From NCBI GenBank assembly GCA_964468125.1, contig CAYXVF010000006.1, positions 35,105 through 99,104 on the forward strand: a stretch of 64,000 bases of DNA. Reading direction: 5' to 3'. This DNA is from CAYXVF01 sp964468125 (GTDB lineage Bacteria; Myxococcota; XYA12-FULL-58-9; CAYXVF01). Within the stretch, counting starts at the first letter, position 1. Each line of letters begins with the position of its first letter. The notes beneath the pieces are model-generated. The model searched no databases and had not been told where the DNA came from. It was given only the letters and a program-made list of their open reading frames with translations. Shown in pieces: positions 35,495-43,911 of the stretch. The position numbers were made by a program, and so were the translations under genes.

Positions 35495-36303
35495 GGTGAC
35501 ACTCCTCGCGCGTCGCCCCACACTCGAGCATCGAGCCGTACGCCAATGGGACAATGGTCCGAGCCCATCACATCGCTGAAGATGTAGCTATCGATCAGAG
35601 CGTCCGCGGCGCGGGGGCTCAGGAGGGCGTAGTCGATCCGCCATCCGATGTTGCGCTCGCGCACACCTTTGCGCTGACTCCACCAGGAGTAGCGCACCTC
35701 TTCCGGGTAACGCGCGCGAAAACTATCTGTCCAGCCCTGCCGCAACCAGCGATCGAGCTCTTCACGTTCTTCCGGGCGAAAACCCGAGGTTTTCTGATTG
35801 TCCTTGGGGCGAGCGATGTCGATCTCCCGGTGCGCGGTGTTGAAATCCCCCATGACGACTACCGGTGAGACGCGCCTGAGTGGCTCGAGCCGATCAAAAA
35901 CGGCGCGATAGAAATCGAGCTTGTAGGGGATGCGGCTGTTGTCACGATTCTTTCCATTTCCGTTTGGGAAGTAGATGTTCGCGACCCAAAGCGCGCCGAA
36001 ACGCGCGAGCTGAAATCGTCCTTCTTCATCGAAGCGCTCCTCTCCCAACCGTGTATCGACTTCCTCCGGCTCGCGACGCCCATATAGGGCGACCCCGCTG
36101 TATCCGCGCCTCTGCGCCGGGAAGAAATGCGTGGCGTAGCTCGACGGACTCGCAACCTCCGGCGGAACTTGCTCCGGATGGGCACGCACCTCCTGTAGCC
36201 CGAGCACCTCAGGGCGAGCGTCTTCGAGCCACTGCGCAAACCCCTTACGACCAGCAGCGCGCAAGCCGTTTACGTTCCAGGAGTAGATGTCGATGTGTGC
36301 CAC
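35491..36303 (-). CDS. xthA: Exodeoxyribonuclease III
   Basis: 270 residues, normal size. Metal/catalytic motifs of the exonuclease III/AP endonuclease family: SWNVNGLRA, LGLQEVR, YSGVALYGR, VVVMGDFNTAH, WRIDYALLSP and the terminal GSDHCPIGV. Base-excision repair and 3'-end processing. GTG start (VAHIDIYSWN). Confidence 0.92.
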   Translation of the reverse strand: MAHIDIYSWNVNGLRAAGRKGFAQWLEDARPEVLGLQEVRAHPEQVPPEVASPSSYATHFFPAQRRGYSGVALYGRREPEEVDTRLGEERFDEEGRFQLARFGALWVANIYFPNGNGKNRDNSRIPYKLDFYRAVFDRLEPLRRVSPVVVMGDFNTAHREIDIARPKDNQKTSGFRPEEREELDRWLRQGWTDSFRARYPEEVRYSWWSQRKGVRERNIGWRIDYALLSPRAADALIDSYIFSDVMGSDHCPIGVRLDARVWGDARGVSP

Positions 36304-36380
36304 GGGCCTGAAGATCTAACAGCCCACATGCGGGACTGGAAACGCGAAGGAGGCGAAATGTGCGGCCAAGTCGAACCGTC

Positions 36381-37223
36381 TCAGAAGACGTCGGTTACCA
36401 AGTGATGGAGCTCCTCGAACGTTTCCATTCGATGGCCGTAGCTCGGCTCGGGCCAGGCTCCCCGGCCGCCGATTATGAGCTTGACGTCAAACGGTTTGCA
36501 CGCGGCGATGAGCTCGTCGGCCTGTCGACGAAGGTCCTGCGAGTCTGCGGATAGGATCGACGCAGACACGCAGACCAGGTTCACCTGTCCATATGCCACA
36601 TAGTGTCGGGATTCGACGATCGGAGTTCGGCGCCCGGACCATTGGGAGCGCCAGCCCGCTTCGCGCAGTGTCAATTCACACAGCGCTAGCCCCATCGTGT
36701 GGTCATCGTGCTCCGCGGTGAGCAGGAGCGCCTTGGGGCGGCTGGGTTGCACTCGAATGGACTCGACACACATCACCAGACCACGCGCCAAACGCTCTGT
36801 GGCGATGTGCTCCTGCATGATCGAGATTCGACCCTGGCGCCAGCCTTCGCCGACTTCGGATAGCACCTCGCCGACTTGATCGGCCACCTTGTACCAGGAC
36901 CCGAGCGCGTCCTTTTGTTTCTGCAGGACCCGGTGCACATCGTAGGCGTTGTAGTCTCCCAGCAGAAGCGACAGGTACGCGTCGACCGCCACCTGCTCAT
37001 CTGCACCACGGATCGCCGGGATCTCCCCCGCCTCTGAGTTGCCTCGATTGGGCTGCCGGGCGTGCTGCGCCAGGGCCACGACCTCGGAGCGACGAAAGCG
37101 CCGATGGCATCCAAGGGTTTTGACACATTGGAGCTGACCGGTGTCCGCCCAGCGCTTGATGGTGGACGCCCCAACTCCCAATATTTTCGCGGCCTCGCCG
37201 CTGCTCAGTAGCTCTTCACTCAC
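36381..37223 (-). CDS. CarH/LitR-type MerR regulator with B12-binding domain
   Basis: 280 residues. N-terminal helix-turn-helix SGEAAKILGVGASTIKRWADTGQL. Middle B12-binding helical domain contains the CarH signature W-x9-EH (WRQGRISIMQEH), the residues that cap adenosylcobalamin in light-sensing CarH. The C-terminal Rossmann cobalamin domain carries DDHTMG (DxHxxG), the lower-ligand His motif. A light-labile adenosylcobalamin-dependent repressor is therefore likely. It is divergent from an epimerase gene with a shared inverted repeat. Confidence 0.84.
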   Translation of the reverse strand: MSEELLSSGEAAKILGVGASTIKRWADTGQLQCVKTLGCHRRFRRSEVVALAQHARQPNRGNSEAGEIPAIRGADEQVAVDAYLSLLLGDYNAYDVHRVLQKQKDALGSWYKVADQVGEVLSEVGEGWRQGRISIMQEHIATERLARGLVMCVESIRVQPSRPKALLLTAEHDDHTMGLALCELTLREAGWRSQWSGRRTPIVESRHYVAYGQVNLVCVSASILSADSQDLRRQADELIAACKPFDVKLIIGGRGAWPEPSYGHRMETFEELHHLVTDVF

Positions 37224-37253
37224 AACCTTCTATTGATCGCTAACTCGGGTCGA

Positions 37254-37302
37254 GGCTGTCAAACACAGTGCACGCTTACGATTTGCATGTTCATTGACAG
37301 CC
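37254..37302. promoter_or_regulatory. Inverted repeat with outward TTGACA elements between CarH-like gene and epimerase
   Basis: Arm 1 (37254-37272) and arm 2 (37284-37302) are 19-nt inverted repeats with 14/19 identity; the outer nine bases GGCTGTCAA/TTGACAGCC are perfect. The spacer is 11 nt. Each arm contains a TTGACA hexamer facing outward toward one of the two divergent genes, so the site could be both operator and -35 pair. The -10 matches are poor on both sides. Confidence 0.6.
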
Positions 37303-37341
37303 ACCGCGCCTCGCTTAGCTTTCGTCCATAGGAGTCGCGCG

Positions 37342-38790
37342 ATGCATGTCTTCATCACTGGAGGAACGGGGTTCGTCGGAAAGGCGGTCGTGCTCCGGCT
37401 GCTACGGGACGGTCATACAGTGTCGGTTTGGACGCGACGACCGGACGAAGCTCCCGCCCTGATCGGCGGCGACGCGGAGGTCGCGGACGCCAACGGCGGC
37501 CAAGACGCCCTCGTTCGCGAGCTCGAGCGCGCCGACGCGGTGATCAATCTCGCCGGAGAGAACGTCGTGAGCCGCTGGACCGCAGCGCGCAAGGAGAAGC
37601 TGCGTAGAAGCCGGGTGGACCTGACTCGCGATTTGGTAGACGCGATCGGGCGCTGCTCGAACCCACCTCAAACGCTCGTGTCCGCCTCGGCAGTCGGCTT
37701 CTATGGCAGCGACCTCGAGGCGACGTTCGACGAAGACGCGAGGCCCGCAGACGACTTCTTGGCCCAGCTCTGCGTCGACTGGGAGTGCGCAGCGTTGCGC
37801 GCGCGGGATCACGGCATGCGCGTGTGTCTGTTCCGTATTGGAATCGTGTTGGGTGACGGCGGCGGTGCCCTCGGGCAGATGCTCCCGCTCTTTCGGGCAG
37901 GCCTCGGCGGACGGCTCGGTTCCGGCCGCCAATGGGTCTCCTGGATTCACCTCGAAGACCTCGCAGAGCTGTTTGCAACCGCGATCGCCGATTCACGCTT
38001 CGACGGTGCCCTCAACGCGGTGTCGCCGAAGGCGGTCACCAACCGAGAGCTCACCCGCGCGCTCGGCGCCGCGGTGAATCGCCCCACTCTCTTTCCAGCA
38101 CCGAGCTTCGCACTGAAGCTGGTCTTTGGAGAGGGCGCTCGCGCGCTGCTCGCGAGCCAGAGGGTGGAGCCGAAGCGCCTGAGAGAGCTCGGCTTTCGGT
38201 TCCGCTTTGAAACGGTCGAGCAGGCGCTCGCGGACGTGACCTATGAGAAGCCGTCGGTGACGATCCGCCGCGCCGTCAACCCGCCGAAGCACCGATACCT
38301 GCAAAAACGCGGAGCACGCTACCTTCTCGAGCAGAAGACGGTGATCGATGAGCGCCTGGAGAACGTGCTTCCGTTCTTCAGCGAGGCGGCCAATCTGGGC
38401 GCCCTGACGCCACCGGACATGGAGTTTCGCATTCTCACGCCGCGGCCGATCGACATGGTCGAAGGGCGCGTGATCGACTACCGAATCACCCTCGGCCCGG
38501 TGCCCATGCGCTGGCGAACCGTGATCGAGCGCTGGGCGCCGGACGGTTTCGTCGACGCGCAACACCGAGGGCCCTACCGGGCGTGGTTCCACGAGCACGA
38601 GTTCGTCGCGGACGGCGACCGTACGATCATGACCGACCGCGTCTGGTATTCACCGCCTTTCGGTCCGCTGGGGTGGATCGCGCATGCGGTGTTCATTCGC
38701 GGCATGCTCCGTGGGATCTTCGAGTACCGCACGACCCGCGTACGGCTGCGCTTCGGAGCCCAGGAAGAGCGCCACAACAAGGCGGCCTGA
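37342..38790 (+). CDS. TIGR01777/YfcH-type NAD-dependent epimerase fused to SRPBCC (START-like) domain
   Basis: 482 residues. N-terminal SDR: ITGGTGFVGKAVVLRLLRDGH cofactor loop, NLAGENVVSRWTAARK, and SASAVGFYGSDLE with Tyr in the active region. A DUF1731-like tail ends near FETVEQALADV. Residues ~325-475 begin FEQKTVID-like strands and continue DMVEGRVIDYRI and MTDRVWYSPPFGPLGW, an SRPBCC ligand-binding fold. Members of this group accompany LitR/CarH genes in light-response clusters, which fits the neighbour. ATG after ATAGGAG. Confidence 0.82.
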   Translation: MHVFITGGTGFVGKAVVLRLLRDGHTVSVWTRRPDEAPALIGGDAEVADANGGQDALVRELERADAVINLAGENVVSRWTAARKEKLRRSRVDLTRDLVDAIGRCSNPPQTLVSASAVGFYGSDLEATFDEDARPADDFLAQLCVDWECAALRARDHGMRVCLFRIGIVLGDGGGALGQMLPLFRAGLGGRLGSGRQWVSWIHLEDLAELFATAIADSRFDGALNAVSPKAVTNRELTRALGAAVNRPTLFPAPSFALKLVFGEGARALLASQRVEPKRLRELGFRFRFETVEQALADVTYEKPSVTIRRAVNPPKHRYLQKRGARYLLEQKTVIDERLENVLPFFSEAANLGALTPPDMEFRILTPRPIDMVEGRVIDYRITLGPVPMRWRTVIERWAPDGFVDAQHRGPYRAWFHEHEFVADGDRTIMTDRVWYSPPFGPLGWIAHAVFIRGMLRGIFEYRTTRVRLRFGAQEERHNKAA

Positions 38791-38853
38791 GACCCTTGCG
38801 GCGGGTTCGCGCCATCTCTACTGTGCCGCCATCATCGCAAGGGGAAACGCACC

Positions 38854-39858
38854 ATGGACATGCTCTATCGTTATCTCGGCCGCTCCGGCCTAAAGGTTTC
38901 CGCTCTGTCTTTCGGCTCCTGGGTCACCTTCGACAATCAGTTGGACGTGCAAAAGGCTCTCGACTGCATGAAGAGCGCCTTCGACCACGGCGTGAACTTC
39001 TTCGACAACGCCGAGGTCTACGCGGATGGCAAGGCCGAAGAGCTCATGGGCCAGGCGATCAAGAAAGCCGGCTGGCGTCGCGATGAGCTCGTGGTGTCCA
39101 CGAAGATCTTTTGGGGCGGCCAGGGTCCAAACCAACGAGGATTGAGTCGCAAACACATCGTCGAAGGCACGGAAGCGTCCTTGAAGCGTCTCCAGCTCGA
39201 CTACGTAGACCTCATTTTTTGCCATCGGCCGGATCCGAACACGCCGATCGAAGAAACCGTGCGGGCGATGTCGCACGTGATCGACAAGGGCCAGGCGTTT
39301 TATTGGGGCACGAGCGAATGGAGCGCCCAGCAGATCACCGAGGCGTACCAGATCGCACGGCGAGAACACCTGATTCCTCCGCTCATGGAACAACCACAGT
39401 ACAACATGATGTGGCGCGAGCGGGTTGAGAAGGAATACGCGCCGCTCTACCGTGACATCGGCCTTGGAACGACCATTTGGAGCCCGCTCGCGAGCGGCTT
39501 GCTGACCGGCAAGTACAACAACGGCATCCCCGACGGCTCCAGGCTCTCCCTCGAACGCTTCGCCTGGCTGAAGGACCGTCTGCTCGGCGACGACGCGGAA
39601 GAGAAGCTCGCCAGAGTGAAGACACTGAGCGCGCTGGCCGAAGAGCTCGGCGGTACCATGGCACAGCTGGCGATCGCCTGGTGCCTGTTGAATGAAAACG
39701 TCAGCACCGTCATCACCGGCGCATCCCGCGTGGAGCAAGTGGAGGAGAACATGAAGGCTCTGGCTCTCTACGAGAAGCTCGACGGGGAAGCGGTCGCGAA
39801 GATCGAGTCCATCCTCGCGAATCGACCGGTCCCCGAACCGGATATGCGGGATGGCTAA
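38854..39858 (+). CDS. Aldo/keto reductase (K+ channel beta-subunit/YghZ type)
   Basis: 334 residues. Catalytic tetrad visible: Asp in FFDNAEVYADG, Tyr in EVY, Lys in VVSTKIFWGG, His in IFCHRPD. The NADPH site is SPLASGLLTGKYN and VITGASRVEQVEEN. Soluble oxidoreductase for aldehydes or ketones. ATG 38854; a second ATG six nt later is possible. Same strand as the epimerase, 63 nt downstream. Confidence 0.88.
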   Translation: MDMLYRYLGRSGLKVSALSFGSWVTFDNQLDVQKALDCMKSAFDHGVNFFDNAEVYADGKAEELMGQAIKKAGWRRDELVVSTKIFWGGQGPNQRGLSRKHIVEGTEASLKRLQLDYVDLIFCHRPDPNTPIEETVRAMSHVIDKGQAFYWGTSEWSAQQITEAYQIARREHLIPPLMEQPQYNMMWRERVEKEYAPLYRDIGLGTTIWSPLASGLLTGKYNNGIPDGSRLSLERFAWLKDRLLGDDAEEKLARVKTLSALAEELGGTMAQLAIAWCLLNENVSTVITGASRVEQVEENMKALALYEKLDGEAVAKIESILANRPVPEPDMRDG

Positions 39859-40499
39859 GCGGTTTCCCGCTGATACTCGAAATACGAGTAAACGACGCCG
39901 ACCATGGGTGCCACGATCAGAACAGGCATGATCACCCACACCGCGTAGGTCGGGTGGAGAAGCAGCGCGAGCGCGACGGTGAGCAGACCAGCGAGGGTCA
40001 CCGCCCAACCGCTCACGCGCTGGGTCTTGTGCCACGTTCGTTCGCTGCTCAGTGACCAGGGGGTGCGAACCCCAGCCATGAAGTTCGATTTCAACTTGGG
40101 CAGCAGGTTCCCGATTGCCGCGTAGAGGACCCCTACCAAGGCGAGGACAATCCCAGGCCGAAGCTGCTGGTCCCCTCCCATGGCATTGAGCACGAAGCCG
40201 TGCAGTGCGACCATGAAAACGGCCACCGCGATCACCACCCAGCGCAGCACGGGCCAGCTCTTCTTGATGTTCTCCTCGCGCGGATCGAGACGCGCGAAGA
40301 AGGCGATCATCAGTGGCAAGAAGAAGCTGAATGCCGGCGTCAGGAGCAGACCAAAGGGTTTGCTCGCCCATCCGTCCGGCTCGCCGTTCGCTCCCCAATG
40401 AATGGGCACCCGACCCGGGAGCTCACCCCAAACCCAGAGACTGAGAGCGAGCGAGACGAGCCCGGCCACGAGCCCGATCCAGAACGACTCCTTGAGCAT
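39855..40499 (-). CDS. SdpI-like membrane immunity/signal protein
   Basis: 214 residues. N-terminal DUF1648-like LPGRVPIHWGANGEPDGWASK, then SdpI-type helices with GVRTPWSLSSERTWHKTQRVSGW. About six transmembrane segments. In Bacillus, SdpI protects from the SdpC toxin and relays its presence to SdpR. No sdpC-like toxin was seen here. The start shares bases with the sdpR-like stop (TGATG). Confidence 0.82.
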   Translation of the reverse strand: MLKESFWIGLVAGLVSLALSLWVWGELPGRVPIHWGANGEPDGWASKPFGLLLTPAFSFFLPLMIAFFARLDPREENIKKSWPVLRWVVIAVAVFMVALHGFVLNAMGGDQQLRPGIVLALVGVLYAAIGNLLPKLKSNFMAGVRTPWSLSSERTWHKTQRVSGWAVTLAGLLTVALALLLHPTYAVWVIMPVLIVAPMVGVVYSYFEYQRETA

Positions 40500-40828
40500 C
40501 ACGCGTCCTCCTCGTCCTTCGGGCCGGTCGTGGCCATGGAAGAAGGCTCCTCCGCTCGCGGCAGAGGGGTCTCCCCGACCAGGTCGAAGAGCATCTGAAC
40601 GACCTCGTCGAAGACGCTCATGTTCACCTGGTAGTAGATGAAACGTCCGCGCCGTTCCCGGTCGAGGAGACCGGCGTCGGCGAGGATCTGAAGGTGATGC
40701 GACAAGGTCGGCTTGCTGAAACTAAAGCCGCACGCCAGATCCCCGGCCGCCATTTCCCCTTCTTCCTTCAGAAGCCGGACGATCTTTCGCCGGTCGGGGT
40801 GGGCCAGAGCTCGAAAAGCATCCCTCAT
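40499..40828 (-). CDS. ArsR-family autorepressor (SdpR-like)
   Basis: 109 residues. Winged helix FRALAHPDRRKIVRLLKEEG with recognition helix FSFSKPTLSHHLQILADAGLL and wing RRGRFIYYQV. Lacks metal-binding Cys clusters, as in SdpR. ATG at 40828, directly after a palindrome and with no Shine-Dalgarno, so the mRNA may be leaderless. Confidence 0.83.
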   Translation of the reverse strand: MRDAFRALAHPDRRKIVRLLKEEGEMAAGDLACGFSFSKPTLSHHLQILADAGLLDRERRGRFIYYQVNMSVFDEVVQMLFDLVGETPLPRAEEPSSMATTGPKDEEDA

Positions 40829-40865
40829 CAATTAGACAATTCGCTAATTGCCTAATTTATGTCAA
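40829..40865 (-). promoter_or_regulatory. Candidate SdpR-like operator and promoter
   Basis: Perfect 7-nt inverted repeat CAATTAG/CTAATTG (40829-40835, 40844-40850, spacer 8) touches the repressor's start codon. A perfect TTGACA on the minus strand (40865-40860) includes the TGA stop of the upstream deacetylase gene. The -10 match is poor. Autorepression is inferred. Confidence 0.55.
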
Positions 40866-41782
40866 GGGGGGTCGAGGCTGACACGCAGACAGGCCTCGAC
40901 GGATTCCTCGAGTGCCTGCAGGTCGTAGCCCCCCTCGAGGGTGAAGACCACCGGGCGCCCCGCGGCCGCCTCGAAGACCCAGGCCGTGGCGGCCGCAAAG
41001 CCCGTGGCGGTGACCTGGGTTCCCGAGAGGGGATCTAAGACGTGCGCGTCGAAGCCCGCGGAGACGAGAATGAGATCTGGTCGATGCCGTTCGATGAGCG
41101 GCCTGCAGCCCTCCTCCAGGCCTTTGAGCAGCGCATCGTCGCCGTCGCCCGCGCGCAGGGGCACGTTGACGACCGTTCCATGGGCGCCACGTTCGTCGGG
41201 TCCGCCGGTGCCGGGGTAGAGGGGCATCTGGTGAGAGGAGTAGAAAGGCACGGAGGCGTCCTCCCAGAAGATCGCCTGCGTGCCGTTGCCATGGTGCACG
41301 TCCCAGTCGATCACGAGCACTGATGTCGCCCCATGCTTCGCCTGCGCGTGCCGCGCGGCAACCGCCACCGCATTGAAGAGGCAGAATCCCATCGGCACCT
41401 CCGAGGTCGCATGGTGTCCCGGTGGGCGCGAAAAACACCACGCAGTGTCAACGTCGCCTCGAACGACCGCATCGACAGCGGAGCAGAGCGAGCCACTCGC
41501 GAGACGGACCACCCGCTCCGAGGACGGCGAAACATAGGTGTCGGGGTCTAAGTGTCCGCCGCCTCCTTCAGCCATCGCGCGTACGCGATCGAGGTGGCGC
41601 TGCGGATGGACTGCGAGCAATTGAGTGTCCGTTGCTTCCAGATGGGGCAGAGCGACGAGACCCTCGATTGCATTCGTGACCTCTCGCACGGCTTCGAGCC
41701 GCGCACGGCGCTCGGGATGACCCGAGGGCTCGACGTGCTCAAGAAAAGGGTCGACTGGAACAAAGCCGACGGCGCGGACCAT
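40862..41782 (-). CDS. Histone deacetylase-family (AcuC/HDAC class II-like) deacetylase
   Basis: 306 residues. Catalytic RPPGHHATSEVPMGFCLFN, zinc ligands DWDVHHGNGTQ and SAGFDAH, and GGYDLQAL near the end are all intact, so an active zinc deacetylase is likely. Bacterial members act on acetylated polyamines, acetoin-linked enzymes or protein lysines; the substrate here is unknown. Two nt after the Mpo1-like gene, probably co-transcribed. Confidence 0.86.
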   Translation of the reverse strand: MVRAVGFVPVDPFLEHVEPSGHPERRARLEAVREVTNAIEGLVALPHLEATDTQLLAVHPQRHLDRVRAMAEGGGGHLDPDTYVSPSSERVVRLASGSLCSAVDAVVRGDVDTAWCFSRPPGHHATSEVPMGFCLFNAVAVAARHAQAKHGATSVLVIDWDVHHGNGTQAIFWEDASVPFYSSHQMPLYPGTGGPDERGAHGTVVNVPLRAGDGDDALLKGLEEGCRPLIERHRPDLILVSAGFDAHVLDPLSGTQVTATGFAAATAWVFEAAAGRPVVFTLEGGYDLQALEESVEACLRVSLDPP

Positions 41783-41784
41783 GG

Positions 41785-42147
41785 TCAGCTCTCAGCGGTG
41801 GCGGTGTCGCTCTGTCCGCGCAGGCCCAGTCGGTCGATCTCGGGCCCAATCTGGAAGGTCAACGTCAGCGCCCAGAGCTTGAAGTCGCCTATCAGTGACC
41901 ACAGGGGATAGGTGAAGGTCGCGGGTCGATTCTTTTCGATGAAGAAATGAGACACCCAGGCGAAGATGTAGCCGCTGACCAAGGCGAGGGGCAGGTAGAG
42001 CCAGGATGCGGTCAGAATCGCCCAAATGAGGAGCGAGACGCCCACGGTCGTGCCGAACACGTGAAAGGCACGGGTCGCGGGTTTTGCGTGCTCGCCCATG
42101 TAATAGGGCCAGAACTCCGAAAAATTCCTGGGCGCTGAATCGCTCAT
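41785..42147 (-). CDS. DUF962/Mpo1-like membrane protein
   Basis: 120 residues. NFSEFWPYYMGEHAKPATRAFHVFGT and the histidine-bearing HFFIEKNRPATF follow the Mpo1/YGL010w family; yeast Mpo1 is a 2-hydroxy fatty acid dioxygenase in the ER. Two or three hydrophobic helices. ATG preceded by GAGGAG. Confidence 0.78.
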   Translation of the reverse strand: MSDSAPRNFSEFWPYYMGEHAKPATRAFHVFGTTVGVSLLIWAILTASWLYLPLALVSGYIFAWVSHFFIEKNRPATFTYPLWSLIGDFKLWALTLTFQIGPEIDRLGLRGQSDTATAES

Positions 42148-42275
42148 GGGCTCCTCTCGTCTATCGCGATGCCTTAACATCCTCGGTCCTCCGCCGCCAA
42201 GAGCCCGAATCTTGGACGGTCACCGGGAAGCTCGTAGGATTCGGGCAGCGTCACACAACCACAAAGGAGTCCCAC

Positions 42276-42806
42276 TTGAAGGTCATCATTCCCGCCGCAG
42301 CGTTCGCCCTCGCTGTCGTCTTGCTCCCGGACACTGCCTCGGCCCAAGCGTTGGGGGTCGGTGCCTTTTATGACACGGAGTTTGAGGACCCGGGCATCGG
42401 TGCGAACTTCGTGTTCCACACCGGCGGAGTGGTCGACAGCTCGCGTCTCGCTTTGGATTTCAAGTATTGGTTCGTCGAGGACGGGTTTTCCTACTACACG
42501 GGCAACATCGACGGCCAATACCTGTGGTTCAAGGGGCCGCAGGCGCTGAGCTACGGCTTGATCGGACTCAATGTTTCAACGGTGACCTACGACTCCGATT
42601 TGCGCGACAATGACATCGACCTCGGTCTGAACCTCGGAGCTGGCGCGGAGTTCACCCTCGCGCGCGCCGTCGCCCTTTACGCAGAGGCAAAACTCCTGAT
42701 CAGCTTTGGCGACATCGACAGCCGTCTGATCGCTGGCGGCGGCTTGCGCTTCTACTTCGGTGGAGGAGGAGGAGGAGGAGGCGATCTCGACCTTTCGGAC
42801 ATGTGA
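42276..42806 (+). CDS. Outer-membrane beta-barrel protein with poly-Gly tail
   Basis: 176 residues, TTG start after AAAGGAGTC. Signal peptide ends ASAQA. Alternating hydrophobic strands such as LALDFKYWFVED and ALSYGLIGLNVSTVTY indicate a small beta-barrel. The barrel seems to end at GGGLRFYF, after which a GGA repeat adds a poly-Gly tail to the TGA stop. Overlaps the next gene by 47 nt. Confidence 0.62.
   Translation: MKVIIPAAAFALAVVLLPDTASAQALGVGAFYDTEFEDPGIGANFVFHTGGVVDSSRLALDFKYWFVEDGFSYYTGNIDGQYLWFKGPQALSYGLIGLNVSTVTYDSDLRDNDIDLGLNLGAGAEFTLARAVALYAEAKLLISFGDIDSRLIAGGGLRFYFGGGGGGGGDLDLSDM
42759..42781 (+). repeat. GGA trinucleotide microsatellite in OMP gene overlap
   Basis: A run of GGT/GGA units (ggtggaggaggaggaggagg and beyond) codes Gly in the first OMP frame and Glu in the second. 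It also resembles repeated Shine-Dalgarno cores. Confidence 0.85.
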
Positions 42807-43323
42807 GGCCTTCGCGGGCCTAGCGGCGCTTCTCCTTCTGCTTTCGCCGGGGCTCGCCTCGGCGCGAAGCGTCGCTGGAGGAGGTTTGTCCTTCGGCACG
42901 GAGATCGGCCAGCCGGGTCTGCACGCCTCGTTCTATGAAGAGCTCGGCGATTCGCCCTGGCGCGTCGGCGGTCAGGGCACCTTCTATTTTCCGAACGACG
43001 AGCGCGACGATACGGGTTTTGATTTTTCGAGCCTGCTCGTCACCGCAGAGGTGAACGTGCAATACACCTTTTCTTCCCGGGAGCCCGCCTACCTCTACGG
43101 CACCGCGGGGCTGCACTTCGACTTCATCCGCACGCGTTTCGATTTCGACGATCCGACCCGAGCTTCCTTCTCCGAAAGCGACTTCGGGATCGGCGCAAGC
43201 TTGGGACTCGGGCTCGACATCGACATCGGCTTTAGCGGACTCTTCGTAGAAGCGGCCTACGTCGCGAGCAGCAGCGACTTCTCGCAGCTCGTTGCCCACA
43301 CGGGACTGCGGTTCTGGTTCTAG
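42760..43323 (+). CDS. Second outer-membrane beta-barrel protein overlapping the first
   Basis: 187 residues from the GTG at 42760. A hydrophobic signal (FAGLAALLLLLSPGLASA) is followed by OMP-like strands FGTEIGQPGLHASFYEEL, AEVNVQYTFSS and the terminal VAHTGLRFWF (aromatic last residue). The start is uncertain: GTG gives an acidic MEEEEEE leader unlike a normal signal peptide, and a non-standard start downstream of the GGAGG run is possible. Probably paralogous to the previous gene. Confidence 0.58.
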   Translation: MEEEEEEAISTFRTCEAFAGLAALLLLLSPGLASARSVAGGGLSFGTEIGQPGLHASFYEELGDSPWRVGGQGTFYFPNDERDDTGFDFSSLLVTAEVNVQYTFSSREPAYLYGTAGLHFDFIRTRFDFDDPTRASFSESDFGIGASLGLGLDIDIGFSGLFVEAAYVASSSDFSQLVAHTGLRFWF

Positions 43324-43419
43324 GGCACATCCCCATAACGCACGGTGAGCCATCGCTGTGGGGTGAGCGTCCACACTTCCCCACTATTGTCTCTACGACT
43401 GGGACGACTCGGCCGGGCG

Positions 43420-43810
43420 ATGAGCAGCAGCGTCGTCGCAGACCCGAGCCCGACGGTTCCCGCGCTCGTTGCCTGGATCTGCGGTGCTCACGAGCCCGAT
43501 GGGCGCACGCGGATTCTGCGCGAAGCGGACACACTTCGACGCCTAACACCTGGTCACGCCGGACGGCTCGAGCCTTCACGAGGTCGACCGACATCGAGGC
43601 TTGGTGTCGGACCGTTTCCGCCGAGCTCAAGGGACCTTCGTGGACTCCGCGCGCCGGAACCGATCATCCGTCTCTCACAGTCTCTCGGCCAGCTTTCCGG
43701 GCGAACCGTAGAGGTGCTCGGTGACGATCCCACCTTCTCCGCGGACCTGATCGGTTGGACGCAAGCCACCCGTGTGAAGGTCGGGAGCCTGAGTCAGGAG
43801 GGCGGCCTCG
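43420..43810 (+). pseudogene. Gene fragment ending in TusA-like domain without its Cys, cut by assembly gap
   Basis: The 3' ~180 nt encode DLRGLRAPEPIIRLSQSLGQ and VEVLGDDPTFSADLIGWTQ, the TusA sulfur-carrier fold, but the catalytic CPxP Cys position is Ala (LRAPEP). The sequence then runs into 100 N. The upstream part of the frame (MSSSVVADPSPTVPALVAWI...) is not recognised and may be out of frame. Confidence 0.5.
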
Positions 43811-43910
43811 NNNNNNNNNNNNNNNNNNNNNNNNNNNNNNNNNNNNNNNNNNNNNNNNNNNNNNNNNNNNNNNNNNNNNNNNNNNNNNNNNNNNNNNNNN
43901 NNNNNNNNNN
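43811..43910. other. Assembly gap (100 N)
   Basis: Exactly 100 undetermined bases, the usual scaffold-gap placeholder, so the true distance is unknown. Confidence 0.99.
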
Positions 43911-43911
43911 G

